A DNA stretch of 61,768 nucleotides from Nocardiopsis halophila DSM 44494 (GTDB taxonomy: Bacteria; Actinomycetota; Actinomycetes; Streptosporangiales; Streptosporangiaceae), in the NCBI RefSeq assembly GCF_000341245.1, contig NZ_ANAD01000047.1, positions 1-61,768 of the forward strand, written 5' to 3'. Both the position numbers and the translations under genes were made by a program. The first letter of the stretch is position 1. Every line of letters starts with the position of its first letter. The notes under the pieces were generated by a model. It was not told where the DNA came from, did not search any database, and saw nothing but the letters and a program-made list of their open reading frames with translations. Below, piece by piece: positions 23,801 to 31,678 of this stretch.

Positions 23801-26293
23801 CTGGACAGCGCCCTGGCCGGCCTGGCCGAGCTCGCCGCCGACCAGCACAGCCTGGACGCCGACCTCTACCTGGCCTGGGAGGACCAGCCCGAGGACCCCG
23901 AGGCCACCGCCGCCGCCCTGACCGAACACCTGGCCGCCCGCCCCCTGCCCCCGCAGGTCAACCGCGTCACCACCACCGTGGCCGGCAGCCGCGGCGCCGT
24001 CATGCACCACCACTTCACCTTCCGCCCCGACCCCGGCCGGGGCCACCGCATGGCCGAGCAGCGCCTCATCCGCGGCCTGCACCCCCACATCGCCCAGCGC
24101 ATGCAGATCGAGCGCTTCGCCGACTTCGACCTGACCCGCCTGCCCTCCACCGACGAAGAGGTCTACCTCTTCAAGGCCCAGGCCGGCACCGACGCCTCCG
24201 ACGAGCGCCTCATCGCCTTCGCCCAGGTCCGCGACCTGACCGAGCTGCGCGAGAACGACGGCCGCCTGGTCGCCCTGCCCACCGCCGAGGGCACCCTGGC
24301 CGCCTGCCTGGACTCCATCCGCCGCGCCCAGGCCGACCGCCCCGCACGCAAGCGCCTGGCCACCAACCGCATCGTCGTCTACGTCTGGCCGCCCAGCACC
24401 CTGACCCGCGACGAGATGGAGATGCTCGCCGAACGGATCCGCCCCACCACCGCCGGCGCCGGCCTGGAGGAGATCACCTTCATCGGCCGCCGCCGCGACC
24501 CCGACACCGGCGCCCTGACCAAGATCGCCGTGCGCATCTCCTTCGACGCCGCCGGCCGCCCCGAGCTCACCGTCGGCCCGCCCGACCTCGAGGCGGTGCG
24601 CCCCCTGGACACCTACCGCCAGAAGGTCCTGCGCGCCGCACGCCGCAACACCGTCTACCCCTACGAACTCACCGGCATGCTCGGCGACTTCACCGAGCAC
24701 GACCTCGACGCCGACGGCCGCCTGGTGCCCGTGGACCGCCCCAAGGGCCACAACACCGCCGCCATCGTCGCCGGCACCGTCACCACCCCCACCGCCAAGC
24801 ACCCCCAGGGCATCACCCGCGTGATCCTGCTCGGCGACCCCACCAAGGCCCTGGGCGCCCTGTCCGAGGCCGAGTGCCGCCGCGTCATCGCCGCCCTGGA
24901 CCAGGCCGAGCGCATGGGCGTACCCCTGGAGTGGTACGCCCTGTCGGCCGGCGCCCGCATCGCCATGGACTCCGGAACCGAGAACATGGACTGGGTCGCC
25001 GCCGCCCTCAAGCGCATCGTCACCTTCACCCAGGACGGCGGCGAGATCAACGTGGTCGTGGCCGGCATCAACGTCGGCGCCCAGCCCTACTGGAACGCCG
25101 AGGCCACCATGCTCATGCACACCAAGGGCGTGCTGGTCATGACCCCCGACTCGGCCATGGTCCTCACCGGCAAGCAGTCCCTGGACTTCTCCGGCGGCGT
25201 CTCGGCCGAGGACAACTTCGGCATCGGCGGCCACGACCGCATCATGGGCCCCAACGGCCAGGCCCAGTACTGGGCCCGCGACCTGCCCGCCGCCCACGGC
25301 GTGCTCATGGCCCACTACGACCACGCCTACACCGCCCCCGGCGAGACCGCCCCCCGCCGCGCCGCCACCACCGACCCCGCCGACCGCGACATCAGCCCCT
25401 ACCCCCACACCGCCGAGGGCAGCGACTTCACCACGGTCGGCCAGATCTTCTCCGCCGAGCACAACCCCGACCGCAAGAAGCCCTTCGACATCCGCACCGT
25501 CATGCGCGCCCTGTCCGACCAGGACCACGCCCTCCTGGAGCGCTGGGCCGACATGGCCGACGCCCACAACGCCGTGGTCGCCGACGCCCACCTGGGCGGC
25601 ACACCGGTGTGCCTGCTGGGCATCGAGTCCAAGAACCTGCCCCGCCACGGCTTCCCGCCCACCGACGGCCCCGACGCCTACACCGCCGGGACCCTGTTCC
25701 CCCAGGCCTCCAAGAAGGCCGCCCGGGCCATCAACGCCGCCAGCGGCAACCGCCCCCTGGTGGTGCTGGCCAACCTCTCCGGCTTCGACGGCTCACCCGA
25801 GTCCATGCGCAAGCTGCAGCTGGAGTACGGCGCCGAGATCGGCCGGGCCGTCGTCAACTTCGACGGGCCCATCGTCTTCTGCGTCATCTCCCGCTACCAC
25901 GGCGGAGCCTTCGTGGTCTTCTCCAAGGCCCTCAACCCGAACATGACGGTGCTGGCCCTGGAGGGCTCCTACGCCTCGGTGCTGGGCGGCGCCCCGGCCG
26001 CGGCCGTGGTCTTCTCCGGCGAGGTCGACGCCCGCACCGCCGCCGACCCCCGCCTGCAGGCCCTGCAGGAGCGCGCGGCGGCGGCCGAGGGCACCGAGCG
26101 CGCCGCCCTGGCCGCCGAGCTGGAGGAGCTGCGCGGCTCGGTGCGCGCCGAGAAGCTGGGCGAGGTCGCCGCCGAGTTCGACGCCGTGCACAGCATCCGG
26201 CGCGCCGTCGAGGTCGGCTCGGTCGACGAGGTCATCAGCGCCTCCCAGATGCGCCCGCGCATCATCCAGGCCCTGAACGGCCACCGGGGCTGA
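20831..26293 (+). CDS. single-chain multidomain acyl-CoA (acetyl/propionyl-CoA) carboxylase
   Basis: 1820 residues. Order: biotin carboxylase (about 1-470; glycine-rich ATP loop AAAGGGGRGIRV near 164, EVNTRLQVEHPITE near 293), biotin carrier (ESMKM with biotinyl K621), a long central region (about 700-1270) with the eukaryotic ACC-central signatures RLIRGLHPHIAQRMQIERFA and RQKVLRAARRNTVYPYELTG, then carboxyltransferase (about 1275-1820; AGINVGAQPYWNAEATML, SGFDGSPESMRKLQLEYGAE). It should carboxylate biotin and transfer CO2 to an acyl-CoA such as acetyl-CoA. TTG 20831 is chosen: GAGAAGGG lies 11 bases upstream and MFKRIAIVNRGE is the canonical start. It is monocistronic. Most actinobacterial carboxylases are split into subunits, so this architecture is unusual. 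Confidence 0.9.
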   Translation: MFKRIAIVNRGEAAMRLIHAARDLSAQTGTHIATIALHTDVDRTAAFVREADHAYQIGPASARPYLDPKALERALTETGADAAWVGWGFVAEDPAFAELCDQLGITFIGPSAEAMRRLGDKIGAKQLAEQVGVPVAPWSGGAVATLDDALAAATDIGYPLMLKAAAGGGGRGIRVIHDADELTQAFDRTAAEAARAFGSGTLFLERLVTGARHVEVQVIADGQGTAWALGVRDCSIQRRNQKIIEESASPLLDADQTAELKASAERLALAVGYRGAATVEFLYHPGQRLFAFLEVNTRLQVEHPITEATTGTDLVAAQLQVAAGHPLTGTAPHERGHAVEARLNAEDPDRDFAPCPGRITRLELPAGPGIRVDTGVAEGDTIPAEFDSMIAKIIAYGRDRDQALARLRRALSETTVVIEGGATNKSFVLDLLDQDEVTGATADTGWIDRVRAQGRLNNAPHSTMALIAAAIEAYEEEEGAARDHLLATAYGGRPQVRHETHRPLALKLRGAIYQVHLARTGADRFRATVTSGENTATAQVHLHRHDDHTGQITVNGHRHRLLTATHGPVHLVEIDGTTHRVSRDEGGIVRSPAPALVVATPLQPGQTVEAGQPVLVLESMKMETVLTAPFDARLADSQVQIGSQVETGAALLRLEPLAEGDQAPAEQSAHLDLPPAPGHTPLHQRLARGQADLRARMLGFDPDPDDPDADLVGYLADRAAATDQGAAPVADELGIIEAFADLAELSRNRPAEGTAPGEEHLHSTREHFHTYLQSLDLDRAGLPEAFRTRLARALAHYGLTDLDRTPRLESAVFRAFLAQQRAASDARIIAALLRTWLTEPAPDHTLREPVGLALERLIAATQVRFPHLADLARGVVFAWFAQPLLRRNRARVYADVRRHLRHLDAHPHSPDRAERIAHMVRSTEPLVRLLGQRLARGRADNSVMLEVLTRRYYGNKGLSEVRTATAAGTDFTLAQRDGTCLASAALPFEHLDSALAGLAELAADQHSLDADLYLAWEDQPEDPEATAAALTEHLAARPLPPQVNRVTTTVAGSRGAVMHHHFTFRPDPGRGHRMAEQRLIRGLHPHIAQRMQIERFADFDLTRLPSTDEEVYLFKAQAGTDASDERLIAFAQVRDLTELRENDGRLVALPTAEGTLAACLDSIRRAQADRPARKRLATNRIVVYVWPPSTLTRDEMEMLAERIRPTTAGAGLEEITFIGRRRDPDTGALTKIAVRISFDAAGRPELTVGPPDLEAVRPLDTYRQKVLRAARRNTVYPYELTGMLGDFTEHDLDADGRLVPVDRPKGHNTAAIVAGTVTTPTAKHPQGITRVILLGDPTKALGALSEAECRRVIAALDQAERMGVPLEWYALSAGARIAMDSGTENMDWVAAALKRIVTFTQDGGEINVVVAGINVGAQPYWNAEATMLMHTKGVLVMTPDSAMVLTGKQSLDFSGGVSAEDNFGIGGHDRIMGPNGQAQYWARDLPAAHGVLMAHYDHAYTAPGETAPRRAATTDPADRDISPYPHTAEGSDFTTVGQIFSAEHNPDRKKPFDIRTVMRALSDQDHALLERWADMADAHNAVVADAHLGGTPVCLLGIESKNLPRHGFPPTDGPDAYTAGTLFPQASKKAARAINAASGNRPLVVLANLSGFDGSPESMRKLQLEYGAEIGRAVVNFDGPIVFCVISRYHGGAFVVFSKALNPNMTVLALEGSYASVLGGAPAAAVVFSGEVDARTAADPRLQALQERAAAAEGTERAALAAELEELRGSVRAEKLGEVAAEFDAVHSIRRAVEVGSVDEVISASQMRPRIIQALNGHRG

Positions 26294-26311
26294 CCCGCCC
26301 GCACAAACGAC

Positions 26312-26346
26312 AATGGGGGCCGCGCGCGGTGCGCGCGGCCCCCATT
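26312..26346. terminator. strong bidirectional terminator
   Basis: AATGGGGGCCGCGCGC (26312-26327) and its exact reverse complement (26331-26346) around GGT. It lies between the convergent carboxylase and dehalogenase genes. Confidence 0.9.
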
Positions 26347-26390
26347 CGCGGTCGCCCCGGGGGGCTTCGCCGTGCCGTGGTCTCGGGCGC

Positions 26391-27251
26391 CTAGCGCAGC
26401 CCGTGCCGGTCCGCCCAGGCCGAGACCGCCGCCGCGATCTCGGCCGGGCGGTCCTCGGGGGTGTGGTGCCCGGCGGGGACGTCGTAGTGCTCGGTCTCCA
26501 GCGCGGCCATGTGCCGCCTGCACCAGGCGGCAAGGCCGGGCCCCATCATGACGCCGGGGCCGGGCGCGAAGTCGACCAGCAGCTTGGGGACCTCCCCGCT
26601 CTCGGCCAGCCAGGCGTCGTAGGCCTCGACTCGGGCGACGACGTCGGCGGGCTCGCCCCCCAGCGGCATGGCGCGCGGCCACTGCAGCAGCGGCCGTCGG
26701 GTCTCCCGGGTCGGGTAGGGCCGCAGGTAGGCCTCCAGGTCGGCGGCGTCGAGCGGGGTGGCGACGGTCCCCGGCAGGCCCTCTTCGATCATCACGTTGT
26801 CGTCGAGGATCAGGGCCTCCCCCACGCCGTCGGTCTTGATCGCGCGGAACAGGTCGCGGCCGCCCTCGGGGAACTCCTCCCAGGCCATCGGTTTGACGAT
26901 GGTCTCGGTGAAGGCGATGCCGCGGACCCGGCCGGGGTGGCGGGCGGCGAAGTCGAAGGCGAGCGCGCCGCCCCAGTCGTGGCCGACCAGGACGGCCTCG
27001 TCGAGGCCGAGCGCGTCGAACCAGGCATCGAGATATCGGGCGTGGTCGTCGAAGGTGTAGGCGATGCCGGGTTTGCTGGAGCCGCCCATGCCGATGAGGT
27101 CGGGGGCCAGCAGGCGGCCCCGGCCCACGGCCGGCAGGACGTTACGCCACAGGTGCGAGGAGGTGGGGTTGCCGTGCAGGAAGACGATCGGTGCGCCCGA
27201 TCCGCGCTCCCGGTGGGCGATGGTCGAGTCGAGGACGGGGGTGGTCGGCAT
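26391..27251 (-). CDS. haloalkane dehalogenase (alpha/beta-hydrolase)
   Basis: 286 residues, cytoplasmic. Halide-binding and catalytic features of the HLD-II subfamily are visible: HGNPTSS (26-32, N27), nucleophile D92 in GHDWGG with W93, acid E116 in FTETIVKPMAW, and the base His near 263 in AGHHTPED. The expected reaction is hydrolysis of a haloalkane to an alcohol and halide. The natural substrate is unknown; related hydrolases also act on epoxides, but the Asn-Trp pair favours dehalogenase. It lies 53 bp downstream of the NmrA-like gene in the same direction and may be co-transcribed. Confidence 0.87.
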   Translation of the reverse strand: MPTTPVLDSTIAHRERGSGAPIVFLHGNPTSSHLWRNVLPAVGRGRLLAPDLIGMGGSSKPGIAYTFDDHARYLDAWFDALGLDEAVLVGHDWGGALAFDFAARHPGRVRGIAFTETIVKPMAWEEFPEGGRDLFRAIKTDGVGEALILDDNVMIEEGLPGTVATPLDAADLEAYLRPYPTRETRRPLLQWPRAMPLGGEPADVVARVEAYDAWLAESGEVPKLLVDFAPGPGVMMGPGLAAWCRRHMAALETEHYDVPAGHHTPEDRPAEIAAAVSAWADRHGLR

Positions 27252-27304
27252 GCGGGATCTCCCGGGGGTGGGTGAGGAGCGGTGTCCGGCCGGGCCTGGC
27301 CGGA

Positions 27305-28123
27305 TCAGCGGAAGGCTTCGGCGTTGCGGGCGGCCCAGTCGGCGAAGGGGCGCGGCGCGCGGCCCAGCACCCGCTCGACGTCGGGGCTCACCCGGCGCTC
27401 GGCGGGCAGCGGCTCTCCGAGGATGGCCAGGGTGCCCTCGACGACCGGCTCGGGCATGAACGCGAGCATCTGCTCCCGTGCCTGCTCACGGGTCTGTTCG
27501 ATGAAGCGGACCGGCTCGCCGATCGCGGCGCCGATCGCCGCGGCCCGCTCGCGCGGGGTGGCCGGGGCCGGGCCGGTGAGCTCGTACACGGCGCCGTCGT
27601 GGCCGGGCCCCAGCAGCGCGGCGGCGGCGACCTCGGCGACGTCCGAGGGGTCGACCACCGGCAGGCCGGCGCCGCCGAACGGGGCGGCGGCCTGCCGGTC
27701 GGCGCGGATGGTCTGGGCCCAGGCCAGGGCATTGGAGGCCAGTCCGCCGCAGCGCAGGATGCTCCACTCCAGACCGCAGTCGCCGAGCGCGGCCTCGAAG
27801 GCGGCGGCGTGGGCGTAGGCGGCGGGGCGGGTGGCCACGCCCAGGGAGGAGACCAGGACGACCCGTCGGACGCCGCCCCTCTTCGCGGCCTCGAGCACGC
27901 CCCGCGGGTCGTCGCCGGCCACCAGCAGGAACAGTGCCTCGGCCCCTTCGAGCACGGGGCGCAGGCCGTCAGGGTCTGCCAGGTCCGCCTGCCGGTGGCG
28001 CACGTTCGGGGGCAGGTCGCGCGCCCGGCCGCGCGAGAGGGCGCGCACCGCCTCGCCTGCCTCGGCGAGGTGGCGGACCAGCTCACGGCCCACGTTTCCG
28101 GTGGCGCCGGTGACTGCGATCAC
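27305..28123 (-). CDS. NmrA-like NAD(P)-binding protein
   Basis: 272 residues, atypical SDR of the NmrA/QOR2 kind. The N-terminal GATGNVGRELV (5-15) binds NAD(P); the LVSSLGVATR and WSILRCGGLASNALAWA blocks are typical, and the Tyr-Lys pair of classical SDRs is lacking. It may be a quinone or azo reductase or a redox sensor. GTG 28123 has GGAG five bases upstream. It is divergent from a TetR gene across a palindrome (28133-28154) that overlaps its ribosome-site region, so it is probably under that repressor. The dehalogenase gene follows. Confidence 0.88.
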   Translation of the reverse strand: MIAVTGATGNVGRELVRHLAEAGEAVRALSRGRARDLPPNVRHRQADLADPDGLRPVLEGAEALFLLVAGDDPRGVLEAAKRGGVRRVVLVSSLGVATRPAAYAHAAAFEAALGDCGLEWSILRCGGLASNALAWAQTIRADRQAAAPFGGAGLPVVDPSDVAEVAAAALLGPGHDGAVYELTGPAPATPRERAAAIGAAIGEPVRFIEQTREQAREQMLAFMPEPVVEGTLAILGEPLPAERRVSPDVERVLGRAPRPFADWAARNAEAFR

Positions 28124-28132
28124 GAGGACTCC

Positions 28133-28154
28133 AAGTGAGTTAGCTGACTAACTT
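28133..28154. promoter_or_regulatory. TetR operator between NmrA-like and TetR genes
   Basis: A 22-bp near-palindrome with half-sites AAGTGAGTTAG and CTGACTAACTT (9 of 11 positions pair). It lies 10 bp before the NmrA-like start and is markedly AT-rich against its surroundings. Confidence 0.75.
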
Positions 28155-28203
28155 AAAAGGCGACCATAGCCCGCCCCGGCGGCGTTCGTCTACAGTCAGT
28201 CAG

Positions 28204-28785
28204 ATGACCGACTCACACCGACGGGAGCGGCGCACGCCGGGAAAGCGGGAACGGCTCGCCGCCGCAGCGGCCGAGGTGCTCCACGAACAGGGCGTCGAGA
28301 AGACCACACTGGCCGACATCGCACACCGGGCCCACGTCCCCACGGGGAACGTGTACTACTACTTCAAGACCAAGAACGACCTGGTCGAAGCCGCCATCGG
28401 AACCCACAGGCAGAACCTGTCACAGATGACCGCCGCCCTCGATGCACTGCCCACGCCCCACGAGCGGCTCAAAGCGCTCATCGCCGGGTGGGTCGAGCAG
28501 CGAGAGACCACCGCGCGGTTCGGCTGCCCCACCGGCACCCTCGCCTCCGAACTGGACAAACGGACCGACGGCCTCGACACGGCGGTCGCCGACGCCATGC
28601 GCGACCTCATCGACTGGGCCGAGCGGCAGTTCACCGAACTGGGCCGCAGCGACGCCCGCGAGCTGGCGGTCGCACTGATCGCCGCTTACCAGGGCATCTC
28701 CGTGCTGACCAACACGCTCCGCGCCCCGGACCTCATGGCCGCAGAAGGCCGCCGCCTGGAGCGCTGGATCGACTCACTGGCCTGA
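28204..28785 (+). CDS. TetR-family transcriptional repressor
   Basis: 193 residues. Helix-turn-helix TTLADIAHRAHVPTGNVYYYFKTKNDLVEA (about residues 38-67), followed by a TetR_C-type helical sensor domain with the FGCPTGTLASELDK segment, often seen in regulators of NmrA-like or SDR reductases that respond to quinones or electrophiles. The operator candidate lies at 28133-28154, next to the divergent NmrA-like gene. No Shine-Dalgarno sequence precedes ATG 28204, so the start may be leaderless. Confidence 0.92.
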   Translation: MTDSHRRERRTPGKRERLAAAAAEVLHEQGVEKTTLADIAHRAHVPTGNVYYYFKTKNDLVEAAIGTHRQNLSQMTAALDALPTPHERLKALIAGWVEQRETTARFGCPTGTLASELDKRTDGLDTAVADAMRDLIDWAERQFTELGRSDARELAVALIAAYQGISVLTNTLRAPDLMAAEGRRLERWIDSLA

Positions 28786-29226
28786 CCCGCCCCCTCGCCG
28801 CGTGCCCCAGACCAGGAGGACGGCGCGCGCCCGAGCGACCACGGACGAACCGGCGCCGCCCGGCCGAGCAGGACAGGGCGCGCGGGGAGCATCCACGCCA
28901 AGGGCCGCGCCGCAGCCCCGGCCCGCCGGACCAGCCCGACCCGCTCAGGGGCCTCGTCCGTGGTCCCCGCCGCCTCATGCCCCGCGATGCCGCCCAGGGA
29001 GTGCACCCCCAAGACCGTCAGCAGGCTCCCGCCCCCACCGCTGAACGTGTACGGGTCCTGCCCCCGGTCCCGGCACCGCGTGGGCCCGGCCAGTGCACCG
29101 CGGCGCGGCCCAGGACGCGCACTCGCCCCGGAGACGAGCCGCGAACCAGCACGAACACCCCACCGCCCCACCGCATCCCACCCACCGGGACCACACCCAC
29201 CACACCACACGGCAAGGAGCGCCCGC
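28786..29226. other. intergenic, no gene supported
   Basis: About 440 bp between the TetR stop and the exported MBL-fold gene. Frames in both directions are low-complexity. An AAGGAG ribosome site is present at its right end. No strong stem-loop or repeat was noticed. Confidence 0.45.
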
Positions 29227-30177
29227 ATGCGCGAGCACACCCCCCTCACCCGCCGCACCCTGGCCCGCCTCGCCACGGGCGCCCTGACCGCCGCCGCACT
29301 CCCCCTGGCACCCGCCCCCGCACACGCCGCCACCCCCGGCACCCCCTACTACGACCGCGCCCGCCGCCTGGCCGGCCGCGACCCCGTCCTGACCGCCATC
29401 GCCCGCGCCCTGCACCCCGACACCGACCTCCCCGGCGACCTCCCCGCCCCGCCCCCCACCCGCGTCTTCGACGACCTGGCCGTCCTCAGCACCGGCTTCG
29501 TCCACGCCATGGCCCTGACCACCGACGAGGGCATCATCCTCATCGACGCCCTGCGCTCCCCCCACGACGCCCGCACCGTCATCGAACCCGGCCTGCGCGC
29601 CCTGGGCGCCGACCCCGCCGACATCGCCCACATCGTCATCACCCACGGCCACTACGACCACTTCGGCGGCGCCCAGTACCTCGCCGACCGCCACGGCGCC
29701 CGCGTCCTGATGTCCCCCGCCGACTGGGACCTCGTCGAAGCCGACGCCCACGAGCACGCCCCCCGCCGCGACACCGACATCACCGACGGCCACCGCCTCA
29801 CCCTGGGCGCCACCGCCGTGACCCTGCACCACACCCCCGGCCACACCCCCGGCACCGTCTCGCCCCTCTTCGGTGTCCACCACCGCGGCCGCCCCCACAC
29901 CGCCATGCTCTGGGGCGGCACCAACCCGCCCGCCGAACCCGAGCACCTCGCCGACTACCTGGACTCCATCGACCGCTTCCGCACCCGCATGCACCGCGCC
30001 GGCGCCGACGTCGAGCTCTCCGCCCACCCCAACGACCACGGCCTGCAGCGCATGGAACAGGTCCGCCGCGACCCCCACGGCCCCAACCCCTTCGTCCTGG
30101 GCCGGGCCCGCACCCACCGCTTCATGGCCGTCATGGACCTGATGATCCAGGGCCGCCTCGCCGACGCCCGCGCCTGA
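29227..30177 (+). CDS. exported metallo-beta-lactamase-fold hydrolase (subclass B3-like)
   Basis: 316 residues. The first 34 form a signal peptide with a twin-arginine-like LTRRTLARLA and a cleavage site after AHA, so Tat export is plausible. The zinc motif HGHYDH is at 140-145, followed by HTPGHTPGT, as in subclass B3 beta-lactamases and related hydrolases. The exact substrate is uncertain: beta-lactams, lactones or others. AAGGAG lies 7 bases before ATG 29227. The left end of the decayed transposon begins immediately after its stop codon. Confidence 0.87.
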   Translation: MREHTPLTRRTLARLATGALTAAALPLAPAPAHAATPGTPYYDRARRLAGRDPVLTAIARALHPDTDLPGDLPAPPPTRVFDDLAVLSTGFVHAMALTTDEGIILIDALRSPHDARTVIEPGLRALGADPADIAHIVITHGHYDHFGGAQYLADRHGARVLMSPADWDLVEADAHEHAPRRDTDITDGHRLTLGATAVTLHHTPGHTPGTVSPLFGVHHRGRPHTAMLWGGTNPPAEPEHLADYLDSIDRFRTRMHRAGADVELSAHPNDHGLQRMEQVRRDPHGPNPFVLGRARTHRFMAVMDLMIQGRLADARA

Positions 30178-30183
30178 CGGGGC

Positions 30184-30218
30184 CGAGGAGGATCGCCCCA
30201 GGATTCAGCGGTAGAGCC
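30184..30218 (+). repeat. left terminal inverted repeat
   Basis: CGAGGAGGAT, 7 unmatched bases, then GGATTCAGCGGTAGAGCC. Both blocks are repeated exactly in inverse orientation at 32754-32788, again 7 bases apart. Confidence 0.8.
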
Positions 30219-30571
30219 GCGACCTGGGCGACTGAGCGGATCGCCCGCTACGGCCGCCGGGTTCCGGCAGCGCGCAGCACGCCACGGCGGCCAGGCCCCC
30301 GAGCGCCTTCGGGGCCAGGCGGGAGCGTCGGGCGGCAGCAGGGTCCACCATGGCGGTCCTCCCCGGCCGGATCGGTGAAGGGGATGGGACGGCGGTCGCT
30401 GGACGCACAGACGGTCAGGTCGTCGCAGCCCGCCTGGAGGGCGCCGACCAGGGCGGCGCGGATCGTGGCGAGGCCGGCGATCTCGGGGGGCGAACCGAGT
30501 GAGCCCGGAAGGCGCGGGGGCCGGGTCGCCCGGTAGCTGAGCTACTGCTGCTCGGGGTCGTTCTCCGCTGC
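30219..30571. other. element interior without a gene
   Basis: About 350 bp between the left repeat and the resolvase remnant. No protein family is recognisable. A small perfect palindrome, GTAGCT-G-AGCTAC, lies near 30531-30543 and could be left from a resolution site. Confidence 0.35.
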
Positions 30572-30958
30572 TTAGACCTCGCCGTGCACGACGGCCGGGC
30601 TCACCCCGGCCCCGCGGGCGATCTCGCGTGGCGATGGGCCCTCGGCTCGGCGGGCCAGGAGCGCGCGGCGCTTGTCGGCGTCGACCACACGCCCTCGGCC
30701 GCCCTTGCGGCCGGCGCGGGCGGCCGAGGCCAGGCCGCTGCGGGTCGTGCGGACGATGTCGCGTCGGCGGTCTTCGGCCAGGGCGAGCGCCAGGTCCAGG
30801 ATCAGGCTGCGCTCGGTGTGCTCTCCGGCGGCGATGCCGTCCAGGACCTTGACCGCTGCCCCTTGCTCGAACAGGTCGTAGAGCACGATCAGCCCCTCGG
30901 GGAGGTTGCGGCCCAGCCGGTCGGCCTCCTGGACGGTGAGCATGTCGCCGGGGCGCAT
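30572..30958 (-). pseudogene. N-terminally truncated Tn3-type serine resolvase
   Basis: 128 codons reading RPGDMLTVQEADRLGRNLPE, then AEDRRRDIVRTTRSGLASAA, then a C-terminal Hin-like helix-turn-helix (RRAEGPSPREIARGAGVS). This is the middle and end of a TnpR-type serine recombinase. The first 60 or so residues, including the catalytic serine region, are absent; an in-frame TGA lies 18 bases upstream of the ATG. It should therefore be inactive. It supports the interpretation of 30184-32788 as a transposon relic. Confidence 0.8.
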
Positions 30959-31049
30959 GCGTCGGTGGATGAGCCCTCACGGTGGGCGGACACACCCGGT
31001 CGGGCAGCCTCGCACATCGTTGCGCGCACCCTCCTGGCGCACAGCCGGT

Positions 31050-31068
31050 TGTAAAGATAGGCTTTACA
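31050..31068. promoter_or_regulatory. palindromic operator at the start of the HTH-DUF3887 gene
   Basis: TGTAAAG (31050-31056), 5 bp, CTTTACA (31062-31068): a perfect inverted repeat ending one base before the ATG at 31070. Occupancy would block transcription or initiation directly. Confidence 0.75.
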
Positions 31069-31069
31069 G

Positions 31070-31678
31070 ATGCAAGAACGATTGACAGATGCGTTGCAGG
31101 CCTTGAAAACGCGCATGGAGGCGCTCCTCGCGGCACGTGTCCTGACGAAGGACGACGACTGGGCCGACTCGATTGGGCGTGCCGTGAGCATGCAGGCGGC
31201 CGCCGATGACGTCGTGCGTGCTGTCGTGCAGCAGGCGCGCCAGAGCGGCGCTACGTGGCAGGTCATCGGTGACGCGCTCGGCGTGAGCAGGCAAGCGGCG
31301 TTTCAGCGCTATGGCAGACCGATCGACCCCAGAACAGGAGAACCCATGAACACCACGCCGCTCTCCGGCGCCGCCGAACTGGCCGCCTCGACGATCGAGG
31401 ACCTCGCTTCCGGGCAATGGGCGCGTGTCACCGAGCAGTTCGATCCGACCATGCGCGACGGCCTGCCGGAGGACGCGCTCGCGGCCGCGTGGGCACAGAT
31501 CGTCGGCCTGTCAGGAGCCTTCGAGAGGCTCGGAGAGCCGGAGGTCACCCGGGCCGGCGACGTGACCATCACGAACACGCCGCTCTCGTTCGAGGCAGGC
31601 GACTACACGGCACGGATCGCGTTCCGCGACGACCGCACCATCGCCGGTCTGCACATCCTCGAAGGGCACATGTCGTGA
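31070..31678 (+). CDS. HTH plus DUF3887 protein, probable autoregulator
   Basis: 202 residues. Residues 1-85 are helical with a helix-turn-helix-like segment SGATWQVIGDALGVSRQAAFQR (about 58-79); after PIDPRTGEP the C-terminal DUF3887 domain (about 98-200) has an NTF2-like pattern with EDLASGQWARVTEQFDPTMR. I infer that the N-terminal half binds the palindrome overlapping its own start and that the C-terminal half senses a ligand. There is no Shine-Dalgarno sequence, and the ATG lies directly behind the palindrome. The stop overlaps the GTG of the membrane protease gene (GTGA), so the two form one unit. Confidence 0.8.
   Translation: MQERLTDALQALKTRMEALLAARVLTKDDDWADSIGRAVSMQAAADDVVRAVVQQARQSGATWQVIGDALGVSRQAAFQRYGRPIDPRTGEPMNTTPLSGAAELAASTIEDLASGQWARVTEQFDPTMRDGLPEDALAAAWAQIVGLSGAFERLGEPEVTRAGDVTITNTPLSFEAGDYTARIAFRDDRTIAGLHILEGHMS

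Noticed and set aside
20666-25648. Open frame of 1660 codons antisense to the carboxylase gene, and a second plus-strand frame through the same DNA.
   Set aside because: Both are by-products of strong GC bias at third codon positions. Their translations are Gly/Val/Ala- or Arg/Pro/His-rich with no family resemblance, while the 20831-26293 frame shows clear carboxylase motifs.
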